DNA of 64,000 bases from Pseudomonas sp. SCA2728.1_7 (lineage in GTDB: Bacteria > Pseudomonadota > Gammaproteobacteria > Pseudomonadales > Pseudomonadaceae): contig NZ_CP073104.1 of assembly GCF_018138145.1 (NCBI RefSeq), positions 1,116,001 through 1,180,000 on the forward strand, in the 5' to 3' direction. Under the pieces are notes generated by a model, which searched no databases, was not told the DNA's origin, and worked only from the letters and a program-made list of their open reading frames with translations. Each line of letters opens with the position of its first letter. Within the stretch, counting starts at the first letter, position 1. A program made the position numbers and the translations under genes. Shown here in pieces: positions 27,144 through 36,891 of this stretch.

Positions 27144-28729
27144 TTTGATACGGGGTCGTCAGTAAACGAAGCGGCCAGTAACTCTCGGGTATACGGATGC
27201 TGCGCTGCATGAAACAGCGCATTCGTCTCACCACGCTCCACCACTTCACCGTCCTTCATCACAATCAAGTCATGCGCCAACGCGCGCACCACCGCCAGAT
27301 CGTGACTGATGAACAGATAGGTCAAGCCGTGTTCCGCCTGCAAACGCCGCAACAGCGCGACAATCTGCTTCTGCACCGTGCGATCCAGTGCCGACGTCGG
27401 TTCATCCAGCAGGATCAAGTCGGGCTTGAGCACCAGCGCCCGGGCAATCGCGATGCGTTGCCGCTGACCACCGGAAAACTCATGGGGATAGCGATGCCGT
27501 GTGACAGGGTCGAGACCGACTTCACGCAACACATCGATCACCGCCCGTTCGCGCTCAGCGGCGGTCAGATCGCTGTGCACCTGTAAACCTTCAGCGATGA
27601 TCTGCTCCACGCACAGGCGTGGGCTGAGGCTGCCGAACGGATCCTGAAACACCACTTGCAGGCGTTTGCGCAGCGGCCGGAGTTGCTTGCCGCTCAACTG
27701 CTCCAGCGCCTCGCCTTGAAAGCGAATACTGCCTTGGGCATCGAGCAAACGCAGAATCGCCTGACCCAACGTCGACTTGCCGGAACCGGACTCGCCAACG
27801 ATACCCAAGGTCTTGCCGCGCTGAAGATTCAAATCAATGCCATTGACCGCGTGCAAGTACGACTTCGCGCGCAGCCATCCGCCGCCCAAACGGAAGCGTA
27901 CATTGAGATCGCGCACCTCCAGCAAATCCTCAGCGGGTTCCCGACACAACGCCTCGCCACCCGGTTCGGCGTTGAGCAACTCAATGCTGTAAGGATGTTG
28001 CGGCGCACTGAACAACTGTTCACACGACGCCTGTTCGACAATCACCCCGCCACGCATGACCGCCACCCGCTGAGCGATGTTGCGCACCAGATTCAGATCA
28101 TGACTGATGATCAACAGGGCCATGCCCAGCCGTTCTTGCAGCTCCTTGAGCAACAGCAGAATCTTGCGTTGCACGGTTACGTCCAGTGCTGTAGTCGGTT
28201 CGTCGGCGATCAGTAACTGCGGCTCGCAGGCCAGCGCCATGGCGATCATCACCCGTTGCCGTTGTCCGCCCGACAGTTGATGTGGATAGGCCTTGAGCCG
28301 TTCGCGCGGGCGTTGAATGCCCACCAGCTCCAGCAACTGCAAAATCCGTTGGCGCGCCGCCGCCCCAGCCAGCCCCTTGTGCAGCGCCAGGCTTTCGCCC
28401 AACTGCCGCTCAATCGTGTGCAAAGGGTTCAGTGAACTCATCGGCTCCTGAAAAATCATCGCGATGCGGTTGCCACGCAATTGCCGCAAGTAGCGTTCAT
28501 GCACGCCGAGCAGTTCTTCGCCGGCATAACGAATGCTGCCGTCAATTCGCGTGATGGCAGGGTCAAGCAATTGCAGAATGCTGTGCGCCGTCACCGATTT
28601 ACCGGAGCCGGATTCCCCAACCAGCGCCACGCACTCGCCGGGGCGGATATCGAGGTCGATGCCATGCACCACGGGCTGGCCATTGAACGCGACACGCAGG
28701 TCACGTATTTCGATCAAATGTTCAGGCAT
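27110..28729 (-). CDS. yejF: Peptide ABC transporter, fused double ATPase (YejF type)
   Basis: This 539-aa protein carries two ABC ATPase domains in tandem, as in YejF, powering peptide uptake through YejBE. Each half has Walker A GESGSGKS (about residues 35 and 310) and a signature LSGGQRQR or FSGGQRQR with Walker B and H-loop. The start [10 protein letters not shown] has GAGG upstream and lies 1 nt from the yejE stop. The last residues, [12 protein letters not shown], are translated REP sequence, so the native C-terminus was replaced or extended. Confidence 0.93.
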   Translation of the reverse strand: MPEHLIEIRDLRVAFNGQPVVHGIDLDIRPGECVALVGESGSGKSVTAHSILQLLDPAITRIDGSIRYAGEELLGVHERYLRQLRGNRIAMIFQEPMSSLNPLHTIERQLGESLALHKGLAGAAARQRILQLLELVGIQRPRERLKAYPHQLSGGQRQRVMIAMALACEPQLLIADEPTTALDVTVQRKILLLLKELQERLGMALLIISHDLNLVRNIAQRVAVMRGGVIVEQASCEQLFSAPQHPYSIELLNAEPGGEALCREPAEDLLEVRDLNVRFRLGGGWLRAKSYLHAVNGIDLNLQRGKTLGIVGESGSGKSTLGQAILRLLDAQGSIRFQGEALEQLSGKQLRPLRKRLQVVFQDPFGSLSPRLCVEQIIAEGLQVHSDLTAAERERAVIDVLREVGLDPVTRHRYPHEFSGGQRQRIAIARALVLKPDLILLDEPTSALDRTVQKQIVALLRRLQAEHGLTYLFISHDLAVVRALAHDLIVMKDGEVVERGETNALFHAAQHPYTRELLAASFTDDPVSNVGASLLANAM

Positions 28730-28730
28730 C

Positions 28731-29753
28731 TCAAATCCTCGGATCAAACGCATCGCGGCAGGCTTCGCCGATGAATACCAGCAGTGAAAGGATCAGCGCC
28801 AAGGCAAAGAACGCGGTGAGGCCAAGCCACGGCGCTTGCAGATTGCTCTTGCCCTGGCCAATCAACTCACCCAGCGAAGCACTGCCGGCCGGCATGCCGA
28901 AACCGAGAAAATCCAGCGCCGACAAGGTTGCAATCGCCCCGGTGAGAATGAACGGCAGATAAGTCAGCGTCGCGCTCATGGCATTGGGCAGGATGTGCCG
29001 AACGATCACCTGCGCATCGCCGACACCCAGTGCACGCGCGGCTTTCACGTATTCCAGACCGCGACTGCGCAGGAACTCGGCGCGCACCACATCGACCAGG
29101 CTCAACCAGGAAAACAGCGCCATGATCCCCAGCAACCACCAGAAGTTGGGCTCGACAAACCCGGACAGAATGATCAGCAGGTACAACACCGGCAGCCCCG
29201 ACCAGACCTCCAGCAAACGTTGACCGATCAGGTCGACCCAACCGCCGTAATAACCCTGCAATGCCCCGGCGGCGATGCCAATCACTGCACTCGCCGCGGT
29301 CAGCGCCAAGGCAAACAACAGCGATATGCGCGTGCCGAATATCACCCGTGCCAGCACGTCGCGCGCCTGATCATCAGTGCCCAGCCAGTTGTCGCCACTG
29401 GGCGGGCTCGGTGCCGGCTCCGTGAGGTCGTAATTGACCGTGTCGAACGCGAACGGGATCGGCGCAAACCACAACCGCCCGCCCTGCCCCTCGATCAATT
29501 GCCGCACCTGCGCGCTGCGATAGTCCGGTTGAAACGGCAGTTCACCGCCAAAGTCCTGCTCGGTGTAGCGCTTGAACGCCGGGAAATACCAGTCGCCCTG
29601 ATACGTCACCAGCAGCGGTTTGTCATTGGCCACCAACTCACCGCCGAGGCTCAGGCCGAACAGCGCGAGAAACAGCCACAACGACCACCAGCCGCGCCGA
29701 TGTGCCTTGAACCGCGCCCAGCGACGCTGGCTAATTGGAGATAACGTCAGCAT
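28731..29753 (-). CDS. yejE: Peptide ABC transporter permease (YejE type)
   Basis: This 340-aa permease has an N-terminal membrane anchor, a periplasmic region (about residues 45-130), and a DppC-type core with the EAA loop in EYVKAARALGVGDAQVIVRHILPN. It pairs with YejB to form the inner-membrane channel. Its ATG overlaps the yejB stop in ATGA. Confidence 0.94.
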   Translation of the reverse strand: MLTLSPISQRRWARFKAHRRGWWSLWLFLALFGLSLGGELVANDKPLLVTYQGDWYFPAFKRYTEQDFGGELPFQPDYRSAQVRQLIEGQGGRLWFAPIPFAFDTVNYDLTEPAPSPPSGDNWLGTDDQARDVLARVIFGTRISLLFALALTAASAVIGIAAGALQGYYGGWVDLIGQRLLEVWSGLPVLYLLIILSGFVEPNFWWLLGIMALFSWLSLVDVVRAEFLRSRGLEYVKAARALGVGDAQVIVRHILPNAMSATLTYLPFILTGAIATLSALDFLGFGMPAGSASLGELIGQGKSNLQAPWLGLTAFFALALILSLLVFIGEACRDAFDPRI

Positions 29754-30817
29754 CAGGCAGCCCTCGCGGTGAAGTCGATACGCGGGTCAACCAGCGTGTA
29801 ACAAAGGTCGCCGAGCAGTTTTATCAGCAGGCCGAACAAGGTGAAGATGAACAGCGAACCGAACACCACCGGATAGTCGCGCGCGACCGCTGCTTCGTAA
29901 CTGAGACGGCCGAGACCATCGAGGGAAAAGATCACTTCGATCAGCAACGAGCCGCCGAAGAACACCGTCACCAACGCTTGCGGCAAACCGGCGACGACCA
30001 GCAGCATCGCATTGCGAAACACATGGCCGTACAACACCTGCCGTTGACTCAGTCCCTTGGCGCGCGCGGTCACCACGTACAGTCGCGAGATCTCGTTGAG
30101 AAAACTGTTCTTGGTGAGGATCGTCAACGTGGCGAAACCACCGATGACCAAGGCAGTCACCGGCAGCACCAAGTGCCAGAAATAGTCGGCCACCTTGGCC
30201 CACGGCGACAGTTCGGCGAAGTTGTCCGAGACCAGCCCGCGCACCGGAAACCAGTCCAGCGCCGTGCCACCGGCAAACACCACGATCAGCAGCAGTGCGA
30301 AGAGAAATCCCGGCAGCGCATAACCGATGATGATCGCCACGCTGCTCCAGACATCGAACGCCGAGCCGTTGTGCACGGCTTTGCGAATGCCCAGCGGAAT
30401 CGACACCAGATAGGTGATCAGCGTCGCCCAAAGGCCCAGCGACAAGGTCACCGGCAGTTTCTGCCAGATCAATTCGGTGACGCTGGCACCGCGAAAGAAA
30501 CTCTGGCCGAAGTCCAGTTGCGCATAGCTTTTGAGCATCAGCCACAAGCGCTCGCTGGCGGGCTTGTCGAAGCCGTACTGACGCTCGATATCAGCCACCA
30601 GTTTCGGGTCCAGCCCCCGGGTGGCGCGAGACTCGCCCCCGACGGTTTCGACATGGCTGGAACCGACCGCCGCGCCCACGCCAATCCCCTGCAAGCGCGC
30701 AATGGCCTGCTCGACCGGGCCACCGGGCGCGGCTTGCACGATAACGAAATTGACCAGCAGGATCGCCAGCAAGGTCGGCACGATCAGCAGCAGACGCCGC
30801 AGGCTATAACCCCACAT
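29753..30817 (-). CDS. yejB: Peptide ABC transporter permease (YejB type)
   Basis: This 354-aa DppB-type permease starts [20 protein letters not shown] and has about six membrane segments. The EAA loop is in [24 protein letters not shown]. The start lies inside the yejA end, so the two genes are translationally coupled. The length fits YejB. Confidence 0.94.
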   Translation of the reverse strand: MWGYSLRRLLLIVPTLLAILLVNFVIVQAAPGGPVEQAIARLQGIGVGAAVGSSHVETVGGESRATRGLDPKLVADIERQYGFDKPASERLWLMLKSYAQLDFGQSFFRGASVTELIWQKLPVTLSLGLWATLITYLVSIPLGIRKAVHNGSAFDVWSSVAIIIGYALPGFLFALLLIVVFAGGTALDWFPVRGLVSDNFAELSPWAKVADYFWHLVLPVTALVIGGFATLTILTKNSFLNEISRLYVVTARAKGLSQRQVLYGHVFRNAMLLVVAGLPQALVTVFFGGSLLIEVIFSLDGLGRLSYEAAVARDYPVVFGSLFIFTLFGLLIKLLGDLCYTLVDPRIDFTARAA

Positions 30818-32645
30818 GGGCGTACTCCTTGTGCATCTGCGTTGTGGTCAGTGCGGTCGGGCTGATTTCCCACCAGGTGTCGAGGCCGGCGTCATACAGC
30901 GGGGCAATCGCCGGTCGGCCGAAGCGGTTCCACCACACCGTGGAAATCCCTGGCGGGTAATAGTTGGGCACCCAGTAATAGCCCCACTGCAACACCCGAT
31001 CCAGCGCATGAGCATGGCGCAGCAGACTCTCGCGATTGTCGGCCTGCACCAGCCCTTCGAGCAGTGCATCGACGGCCGGATCGCGCAGCACCATGTAATT
31101 GTTCGAGCCGGGATCAGCGGCACCGTCGGAGCCGAAGTAATTGAACATCTCGCGCCCCGGTGCCTGACTCACCGGGTAACCGGCGACGATCATGTCGTAG
31201 TCGCGATTGCGCACGCGGTTGGTGTATTGCGCGGTGTCGACCTGGCGGATATCGAAGCCGATGCCGATCTGCGCCAGGTTGCGTTTGAACGGTAACAACA
31301 GCCGTTCGAAACCTTTCTGGCCATTGAGAAACGTGAAGTGCAGCGGCTCGCCATTGGCGTTCACCAACTGATCGCCCTGAGGTTTCCAGCCAGCGGCCTC
31401 CAGCAGTTTCAGCGCCTGCAATTGTTCCGCGCGGATGTTGCCACTGCCGTCGGTTTTCGGTGCTTCAAACACCGTGGTGAACACTTCATCGGGAATCTGC
31501 CCGCGCAACGGCTCAAGAATCTTCAGCTCTTCGGCATCCGGCAATGCAGTAGCCGCCAGTGCGCTGTGGGAGAAGAAGCTACGCTGACGCAGGTACATGC
31601 TGCGCATCATTTGCCGGTTGCTCCATTCGAAATCCCAGAGCATGGCGATCGCCTGACGCACGCGACGATCCTGAAACGGCGGTTTCTGCAGGTTGAACAC
31701 AAAGCCCTGCGCGCCTTGCGCGGCACCCGGTGCGAGATGTTCACGAAGCAATTTGCCTTGCTCGAGTGCAGCGCCCGCGTAGCCGATGGTGTAACTGGTG
31801 GCAGAGAATTCGCGGTTGTAATCGAAGCCGCCGGCCTTGAGCACCTGCCGCGACACGTCGGTGTCGGCGAAGAACTCCACGCTCAGTTGATCGAAGTTGT
31901 AGAGGCCGCGAGTGATCGGCAGATCCTTGGCCCACCAGTCCCGCACCCGCTGGAATTTCACGCTGCGCCCGGCATCCACCGCGCTGATGCGATACGGGCC
32001 ACTGCCCGGCGGAATTTCGAAACCGCCGCCCTCGGCGAAATCGCGGGTGCGCCACCAATGCTCGGGCAGCACCGGCAGTGTCGCCAGATCCAGCGGCAAG
32101 GTGCGGCTGTCGTTGTTCTTGAAGAGGAAGCGCACTTGCGTCGGCGACTCCACAACGACTTCAGCGACATCGCGAAACTGCTGGCGGTATTTGAGGCTGC
32201 CCTGAGTGGTGAACAGCTCGAAGGTGTAGCGCACGTCTTCGGCGGTGATCGGCGTGCCGTCGTCGAAACGCGCCTTCGGGTTCAGGTAGAAGCGTATCCA
32301 GCGGCGATCCGGATCCAGCTCCATCTGCTGCGCCACCAGACCGTAGACGCTGTAGGGTTCGTCCTTGCTGCGATAGGCCAGTGGCGCGTAGAGCCAGCCA
32401 TCGATGTCGGCCACGCCGGTGCCTTTGTCGGTGTAAGGAATCAGGTGGTCGAACGGGCCGCTTTCTAGGGAAGATCGGCGCAGGCTGCCGCCCTTCGGCG
32501 CGTCGGGGTTGGCGTAGGCCAGGTGCTGGAAGTCGGGGGCGTATTTGGCGGGTTCGCCGTAGACCGTTAACGCCGGTTGCGGGGCGGCCCAACTGAACGG
32601 CGTTAAAAGCGCGAAAGCGCTGAACAAAATGAGCCTGGAGAACAT
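30804..32645 (-). CDS. yejA: Extracellular peptide-binding protein (YejA type)
   Basis: This 613-aa SBP family 5 protein delivers oligopeptides or microcin C-like peptides to YejBEF. The signal peptide is residues 1-20 (ending PFSWAA), with no lipobox, so it is a soluble periplasmic protein. SBP_bac_5 segments include [32 protein letters not shown]. It is the first gene of yejABEF. The leader carries a REPIN and, further up, the same 40-nt promoter-like block as the two TonB receptors. Confidence 0.94.
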   Translation of the reverse strand: MFSRLILFSAFALLTPFSWAAPQPALTVYGEPAKYAPDFQHLAYANPDAPKGGSLRRSSLESGPFDHLIPYTDKGTGVADIDGWLYAPLAYRSKDEPYSVYGLVAQQMELDPDRRWIRFYLNPKARFDDGTPITAEDVRYTFELFTTQGSLKYRQQFRDVAEVVVESPTQVRFLFKNNDSRTLPLDLATLPVLPEHWWRTRDFAEGGGFEIPPGSGPYRISAVDAGRSVKFQRVRDWWAKDLPITRGLYNFDQLSVEFFADTDVSRQVLKAGGFDYNREFSATSYTIGYAGAALEQGKLLREHLAPGAAQGAQGFVFNLQKPPFQDRRVRQAIAMLWDFEWSNRQMMRSMYLRQRSFFSHSALAATALPDAEELKILEPLRGQIPDEVFTTVFEAPKTDGSGNIRAEQLQALKLLEAAGWKPQGDQLVNANGEPLHFTFLNGQKGFERLLLPFKRNLAQIGIGFDIRQVDTAQYTNRVRNRDYDMIVAGYPVSQAPGREMFNYFGSDGAADPGSNNYMVLRDPAVDALLEGLVQADNRESLLRHAHALDRVLQWGYYWVPNYYPPGISTVWWNRFGRPAIAPLYDAGLDTWWEISPTALTTTQMHKEYAHVGL

Positions 32646-32681
32646 GGGCAGATCCTTTTACTCGGTGCTGCTACTGGCTTC

Positions 32682-32755
32682 ATCGCGAGCAGGCTCACTC
32701 CTACAAGGGTCTGCGGTGAACACAAATCCACTGTAGGAGTGAGCCTGCTCGCGAT
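32682..32755. repeat. REPIN in the yejA leader
   Basis: Arms ATCGCGAGCAGGCTCACTCC (from 32682) and its complement (to 32755). It separates the promoter-like block from yejA and explains most of its greater distance (149 nt instead of 35). Confidence 0.92.
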
Positions 32756-32793
32756 AAGGCCAGAACAGTCACCACTCTTCCTGCCTACCTGTG

Positions 32794-32833
32794 ATGTGCA
32801 ACAGGCCGGCGATTTTTATAGGGCAGGCTTTAG
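32794..32833 (-). promoter_or_regulatory. Shared promoter-like block upstream of yejA
   Basis: On the minus strand: CTAA, N8, CTATAAA, N14, TGCACAT. The block is 40 nt, identical in layout to 35561-35600 and 39836-39875. It is probably a promoter of the yej operon. Confidence 0.6.
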
Positions 32834-32871
32834 ATCAATAGGTGACTAAAACCCGCCATCTCTGAGCATTT

Positions 32872-35526
32872 TCAGAACTTGTAACTGACCCGCGTGTACA
32901 GCGTTCGGCCAAATGGGTCGCCATATTTCGGGTCGTAGCCGCTCTGGAACGTGTAAGTCTGGTTGCTGAACGGTGGTTCGCGGTCGAACAGGTTTTTCGC
33001 GCCGAGGGTCACGCTCAGGGTCTTGCGCCAGGTGTAGGTGCCGGCCAGATCCCAGACGTTGTACGAGCCGACGTAATCGTGGGTGTCGCGATCGGAGTCG
33101 TGGTAACCGCTGGTGTAGCGGTTGGTCAGCGCGGCGCCGAACGGGCCGTAATTCCAGCTGCCGGTCAGGCTGTGGCGCCAGCGCGCCACGGCACCCGCCG
33201 AGGCAAAGTCACCGCCACGGAAATCGCCGAGCTTGTCGATGTAGTCGCCCTTGAGCTGTTGCTGGTAGTCATAACGGGTGACGTAAGTGCCTTGCAGGCC
33301 GATGCCGAAATTGCCGTACGGCGTGCTCGGCAAGCGGTAATCGAAGCTGACGTCGACGCCATTGGTCTTGATCTTGCCGAGGTTGGCCAGGCCGGTGACG
33401 ATGTGATCGATGGAGCCATCCGGCTTGCGCACCAGGCGATCCGGATACAGCTCAGGATTCTCGAACACCGCCGACTCGGGGAATTCGGCAATCTGGTTGG
33501 CGATGTCGATCCACCAGAAATCCAGCCCGGCCGTCAGGCGTTCGAACGGCTGGTAGACAAAGCCGAGGGTGACGTTGCGTGCGGTTTCCGGGCTCAGATC
33601 GGTATTGCCACCGCTGGTGCGATTGAACTGCTGCGCGCAGTCGCGGTTGGCGATGCCGCCATTGCTCGGATTGCCGCCAGCGCACAAGCGTGGATCGTTG
33701 TAGTTGGCGTTGGTGAAACTGGTGAAAGTCGGGTTGTACAGCTCATACAACGACGGCGCACGGAACCCTTCGCTGTAGGCACCACGTACCACCAACTCCT
33801 TGAACGGCTGGAAGCGGAACGAGTATTTCGGATTGGTGGTGCTGCCGAAGTCACTGTACTTGTCGTGGCGTACGGCGGCGGACAGTTCGAGGCTGTCGAG
33901 CACCGGCACGTTGACCTCGGCGTACTCGGCGGAAACGCTGCGATCTCCGGCAACGCTGCCGTTCGGATCGACACCAAGGCTTTGCACGTCGCCGGCAAAT
34001 TGGGCGAAATCCTGATGGAAGTCCTCCTTGCGATACTCGCCGCCCAGTGCCAATGCCGAAGGACCGGCGCCGAACCAGTCGCCGATTTCACGACTGACGC
34101 GCCCGTCGATGGCCTTCACCCGCCCTACCGCCGTGGCGTAATCACCGTCCACCGCGTTGGCCGCCAACAGCGCGGAACCGGCAGCCGTCTGCGGACCGAA
34201 CGGGTTGATCACGCCATTGGCAATACCGGCACTGACGGCGCGGTCGTTGACGTAACCGTCCTGAATGCTGTTGACCACTTTGTTCTGGTTGTACGAGGCA
34301 CCGAGGTTGTAATCCCAGCCGACCAGCGTGCCGTCGAAACTCAGCAGCAAGCGCTGACTGGTGTTGTCGTCTTCGTGCTGACGCGCGCCAACGGCGGTTT
34401 CGCGCCAGTTCACGTCGACCGGTTGCGTCGGGTCGAGGGCAAAACCGTTCGGCCCGGGGGTGATGCCGTTGCCCGGATAGAACGCCGTGCCGGGGTTGAC
34501 CTGATTACCCATCAACGTACCGGGGCCGATTTGCGTGCGGTTTTCGTTTTGCGCCCAGAAGTATTCGAGGCTGACGTTGTGATCGTCCGACAGCTTGCCG
34601 GTGGCTTTGGCGAAAGCCGAAGTCTTCTCCGTTTCCGGCACCAGATCGAGGTAGTTCCACAGGCTCTGCCGGCAGATGCCGTTGCGCGCCAGCAAACCCG
34701 GTGCGTTGCAGCCAGAACCGGCCAAAGGGTTGGTGGCGTTACTGCCCTGACTCCAGTTGGCCGGCGAGGCGGTGCCGGAGGTGTAATCAAGTCCGCGGTT
34801 GGGCTGATAGTTGTAGGTGTAGCCGCGATCCTCAGCGGCCAGGCGTTGCTGCTTGTCGTAACTGACCACACCAAACACGTTGAAGCGATCCTCCTGCAAG
34901 TCACCGAAGCCCCAACTGCCGCTGAAGTTGCGGCTTTCACCGCCCCCCGAATGGGTTGGCGTGTCGTAGTTGGTGCTGATCTGCCCTTCGGTGAGGCTGG
35001 TCTTGGTGATGAAGTTGATCACCCCGCCAATCGCATCGGTGCCATACAGCGCCGAGGCGCCATCGCGCAGCACTTCCACACGGTCAATGGCGGCGAACGG
35101 AATGGTGTTGAGGTCAACACCGGAGCCGTTGATCGCATTGGTCGCGTTGTTGCTCAGGCGCCGACCGTTGAGCAGCACCAAGGTTTTGTTGGCGCCGATG
35201 CCGCGCAGATCCGCATAAGACGCCCCGCCACTGCTTGACCCCACCGAACGCCCGGAGCCGACCGAAGACTGGTTGGCAGAAATGCGACTGACCAGCTCTT
35301 CGGTGGTGGTGACGCCCTGCTCGCGCAGCTCTTCGACGCGCAGGATGGTCACCGGCACCGCCGTTTCTGCATCGACCCGGCGGATTGCCGTCCCCGTGAC
35401 TTCGACACGCTGCAGTTGAGTGGTCGGTTCGGTTGCCGTGCTGTCAGCGGCAATGGCCGGCAGCGTGTTGATTGCCAGCAGCAAGGCCAGGCTCAAAGGT
35501 GATTTGACGGGTGAAAACTGAGTCAT
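32872..35526 (-). CDS. TonB-dependent outer-membrane receptor (no STN domain)
   Basis: This 884-aa receptor has a signal peptide (1-27, ending PAIAA), a plug domain (about 40-170; TEELVSRISANQSS, GANKTLVLLNGRRL, RVEVLRDGASALYGTDAIGGVINF), and a barrel ending ...YTRVSYKF with the C-terminal aromatic. It resembles the larger plant- and soil-type receptors rather than siderophore receptors with a known ligand. It lies directly upstream of yejABEF on the same strand and shares a promoter block with it, so peptide substrates are plausible but unproven. Confidence 0.93.
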   Translation of the reverse strand: MTQFSPVKSPLSLALLLAINTLPAIAADSTATEPTTQLQRVEVTGTAIRRVDAETAVPVTILRVEELREQGVTTTEELVSRISANQSSVGSGRSVGSSSGGASYADLRGIGANKTLVLLNGRRLSNNATNAINGSGVDLNTIPFAAIDRVEVLRDGASALYGTDAIGGVINFITKTSLTEGQISTNYDTPTHSGGGESRNFSGSWGFGDLQEDRFNVFGVVSYDKQQRLAAEDRGYTYNYQPNRGLDYTSGTASPANWSQGSNATNPLAGSGCNAPGLLARNGICRQSLWNYLDLVPETEKTSAFAKATGKLSDDHNVSLEYFWAQNENRTQIGPGTLMGNQVNPGTAFYPGNGITPGPNGFALDPTQPVDVNWRETAVGARQHEDDNTSQRLLLSFDGTLVGWDYNLGASYNQNKVVNSIQDGYVNDRAVSAGIANGVINPFGPQTAAGSALLAANAVDGDYATAVGRVKAIDGRVSREIGDWFGAGPSALALGGEYRKEDFHQDFAQFAGDVQSLGVDPNGSVAGDRSVSAEYAEVNVPVLDSLELSAAVRHDKYSDFGSTTNPKYSFRFQPFKELVVRGAYSEGFRAPSLYELYNPTFTSFTNANYNDPRLCAGGNPSNGGIANRDCAQQFNRTSGGNTDLSPETARNVTLGFVYQPFERLTAGLDFWWIDIANQIAEFPESAVFENPELYPDRLVRKPDGSIDHIVTGLANLGKIKTNGVDVSFDYRLPSTPYGNFGIGLQGTYVTRYDYQQQLKGDYIDKLGDFRGGDFASAGAVARWRHSLTGSWNYGPFGAALTNRYTSGYHDSDRDTHDYVGSYNVWDLAGTYTWRKTLSVTLGAKNLFDREPPFSNQTYTFQSGYDPKYGDPFGRTLYTRVSYKF

Positions 35527-35533
35527 GAACAGC

Positions 35534-35563
35534 CATCCCTGCGTTTTGGTTTATGCAGGGATG
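35534..35563 (-). promoter_or_regulatory. Leader hairpin over the receptor Shine-Dalgarno
   Basis: CATCCCTGC pairs with GCAGGGATG (9 bp, 12-nt loop), 7 nt before the receptor start. The AGGGA that would serve as SD lies in one arm. The STN receptor at 39801 has a comparable hairpin at the same place. Confidence 0.5.
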
Positions 35564-35600
35564 TGCAATGACGAATAAGGATTTATAGAGGGCGACTTAG
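35561..35600 (-). promoter_or_regulatory. Shared promoter-like block upstream of TonB receptor 1
   Basis: On the minus strand: CTAA, N8, CTATAAA, N14, TGCACAT, ending 35 nt before the ATG. It has the same layout and the same distance to the start as the block before the STN receptor. Confidence 0.65.
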
Positions 35601-35644
35601 ACTGTTGGGTGCTGAGGTTATGCAAAGAATGCCATGCCTCCGTA

Positions 35645-36148
35645 TCAAGCCGATGCCATCTCCCTCAGCAACCGTGTATCCAGGCCAAAACGTTCTTGAG
35701 AGACCATTTTGAACTGCCCCGCTGCGAGGTCGCAGCTCACCAGCAGATTCCACGAGTGGCGGGTTGCCGCCGAGGGAATCAGGACAAACGGATGCTCATC
35801 CAGTAAAGCGTCGGCAAACCGCTGTTGATTGGGCGACGGCCACGCGGGACTCAACCAGTAAGGATTCGGTACCTCTTCAGGCTGAACGACTTTGACCCGT
35901 GCATCGCGGATGACTTCAAAGCACGTCAGCACATATGGCTCTCTGTCCAGTGCATCAAAACTATTATTGGCCGCCACCTCCAGAATGGCCGAGGACGGGT
36001 CGACAGATGCATAGACGACTCGCCGGCCAGGCGCATTCCATCGACCGCCCTTCAGTTGTGAACCCATCCCGCTGTCCCATGTCTCTCCGTAGGCCTCCTG
36101 ATCCAGGCGCCAGCCATACCAGTGCCCTTCCCAGGGCAAGGGATTCAT
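35645..36148 (-). CDS. RES-domain toxin
   Basis: This 167-aa RES-family toxin is of a type shown to degrade NAD+ in characterised members. The RES core is visible: R36 in GGRWNAPGRRVVYAS and E57 in SSAILEVAA, with a later Ser/Trp segment (RHSWNLLVS). The ATG at 36148 overlaps the antitoxin stop in ATGA, the usual layout for Xre-RES operons. A start at 36175 is possible but gives more overlap. The toxin appears intact. Confidence 0.92.
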   Translation of the reverse strand: MNPLPWEGHWYGWRLDQEAYGETWDSGMGSQLKGGRWNAPGRRVVYASVDPSSAILEVAANNSFDALDREPYVLTCFEVIRDARVKVVQPEEVPNPYWLSPAWPSPNQQRFADALLDEHPFVLIPSAATRHSWNLLVSCDLAAGQFKMVSQERFGLDTRLLREMASA

Positions 36149-36621
36149 GGGTAACCCCCGTACAGAACCCGACACAAGTATTGCTCGACCATCTGGAAAC
36201 CGAGCGGATGGTGGGTCAACTCCAACGGCACGTAGCCATTAAGGTAAGGGGTGGACTTCTGCATCCATATTTCCGCCTGTGACAGCCCCCCGAATGCACG
36301 AGTGGCCATCTCCAGCACCAGCGCATATTGGTAGGCGACAACACTCTGCTGCGAGTCAAGCCGTATCGATTTGCCTTCCTTCAGCAGCCGCTGCACGGTT
36401 CTGACAGACCTGCCGGTGATGCGTTTGACCATGTCTTCGCGCAGGTACATTTCGGAAGTCGAAAGCATGTTGACGACGTCGCTCAGCTCAAAGCCCTCCT
36501 CGGTAAGGCGGACAATCAGCATGGCGTCGTCACCGAGGTCCTGGCCGTTCACGAGCAGATCGACAGGCTTGCCCGCGACCTTCTTCAGCCCCGTCAGCCG
36601 GGGCACTTTTGCTTGGGGCAT
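36145..36621 (-). CDS. Xre/MbcA/ParS-type antitoxin
   Basis: This 158-aa antitoxin has an N-terminal helix-turn-helix (LSDVVNMLSTSEMYLREDMVKRITGRSVRTVQRLLKEGK) and a C-terminal toxin-binding DUF2384 part (AFGGLSQAEIWMQKSTPYLNGYVPLELTHHPLGFQMVEQYL). The start MPQAKVPRL has GGAGG 8 nt upstream. An alternative ATG at 36717 (MRTPLIEHE) also has AAGGA and would add 32 residues. It should neutralise the RES toxin and repress the operon. Confidence 0.9.
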   Translation of the reverse strand: MPQAKVPRLTGLKKVAGKPVDLLVNGQDLGDDAMLIVRLTEEGFELSDVVNMLSTSEMYLREDMVKRITGRSVRTVQRLLKEGKSIRLDSQQSVVAYQYALVLEMATRAFGGLSQAEIWMQKSTPYLNGYVPLELTHHPLGFQMVEQYLCRVLYGGYP

Positions 36622-36796
36622 CGCGACATCCTCCATGGGGCATCTGGCGCGATCGTCGATCCAGAAGTTGCGCAGGGAATAAACAGAGGTTTCATGCTCA
36701 ATGAGTGGGGTACGCATAATTGATCCTTTATCCGGGAGCCTGAGCGCTCAAGCTGCTCAGCGACTTCAATGTCAGATCCAATGCTATAGATCGCGC

Positions 36797-36828
36797 TTCC
36801 GACGACCAACCTGAAAAGGTCGTCGGAA
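36797..36828. promoter_or_regulatory. Perfect 11-bp inverted repeat between the STN receptor and the TA operon
   Basis: TTCCGACGACC (36797-36807) and GGTCGTCGGAA (36818-36828) are separated by a 10-nt loop. It could be a transcript-end hairpin of the receptor gene, though no U-tract follows on either strand, or an operator of the Xre-RES operon. Confidence 0.5.
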
Positions 36829-36891
36829 ATATCCCCTGCTTATCGCAAAACCTGCCATTTTCCGTAGGACGTAAACGCGAGATGCCTGCCC

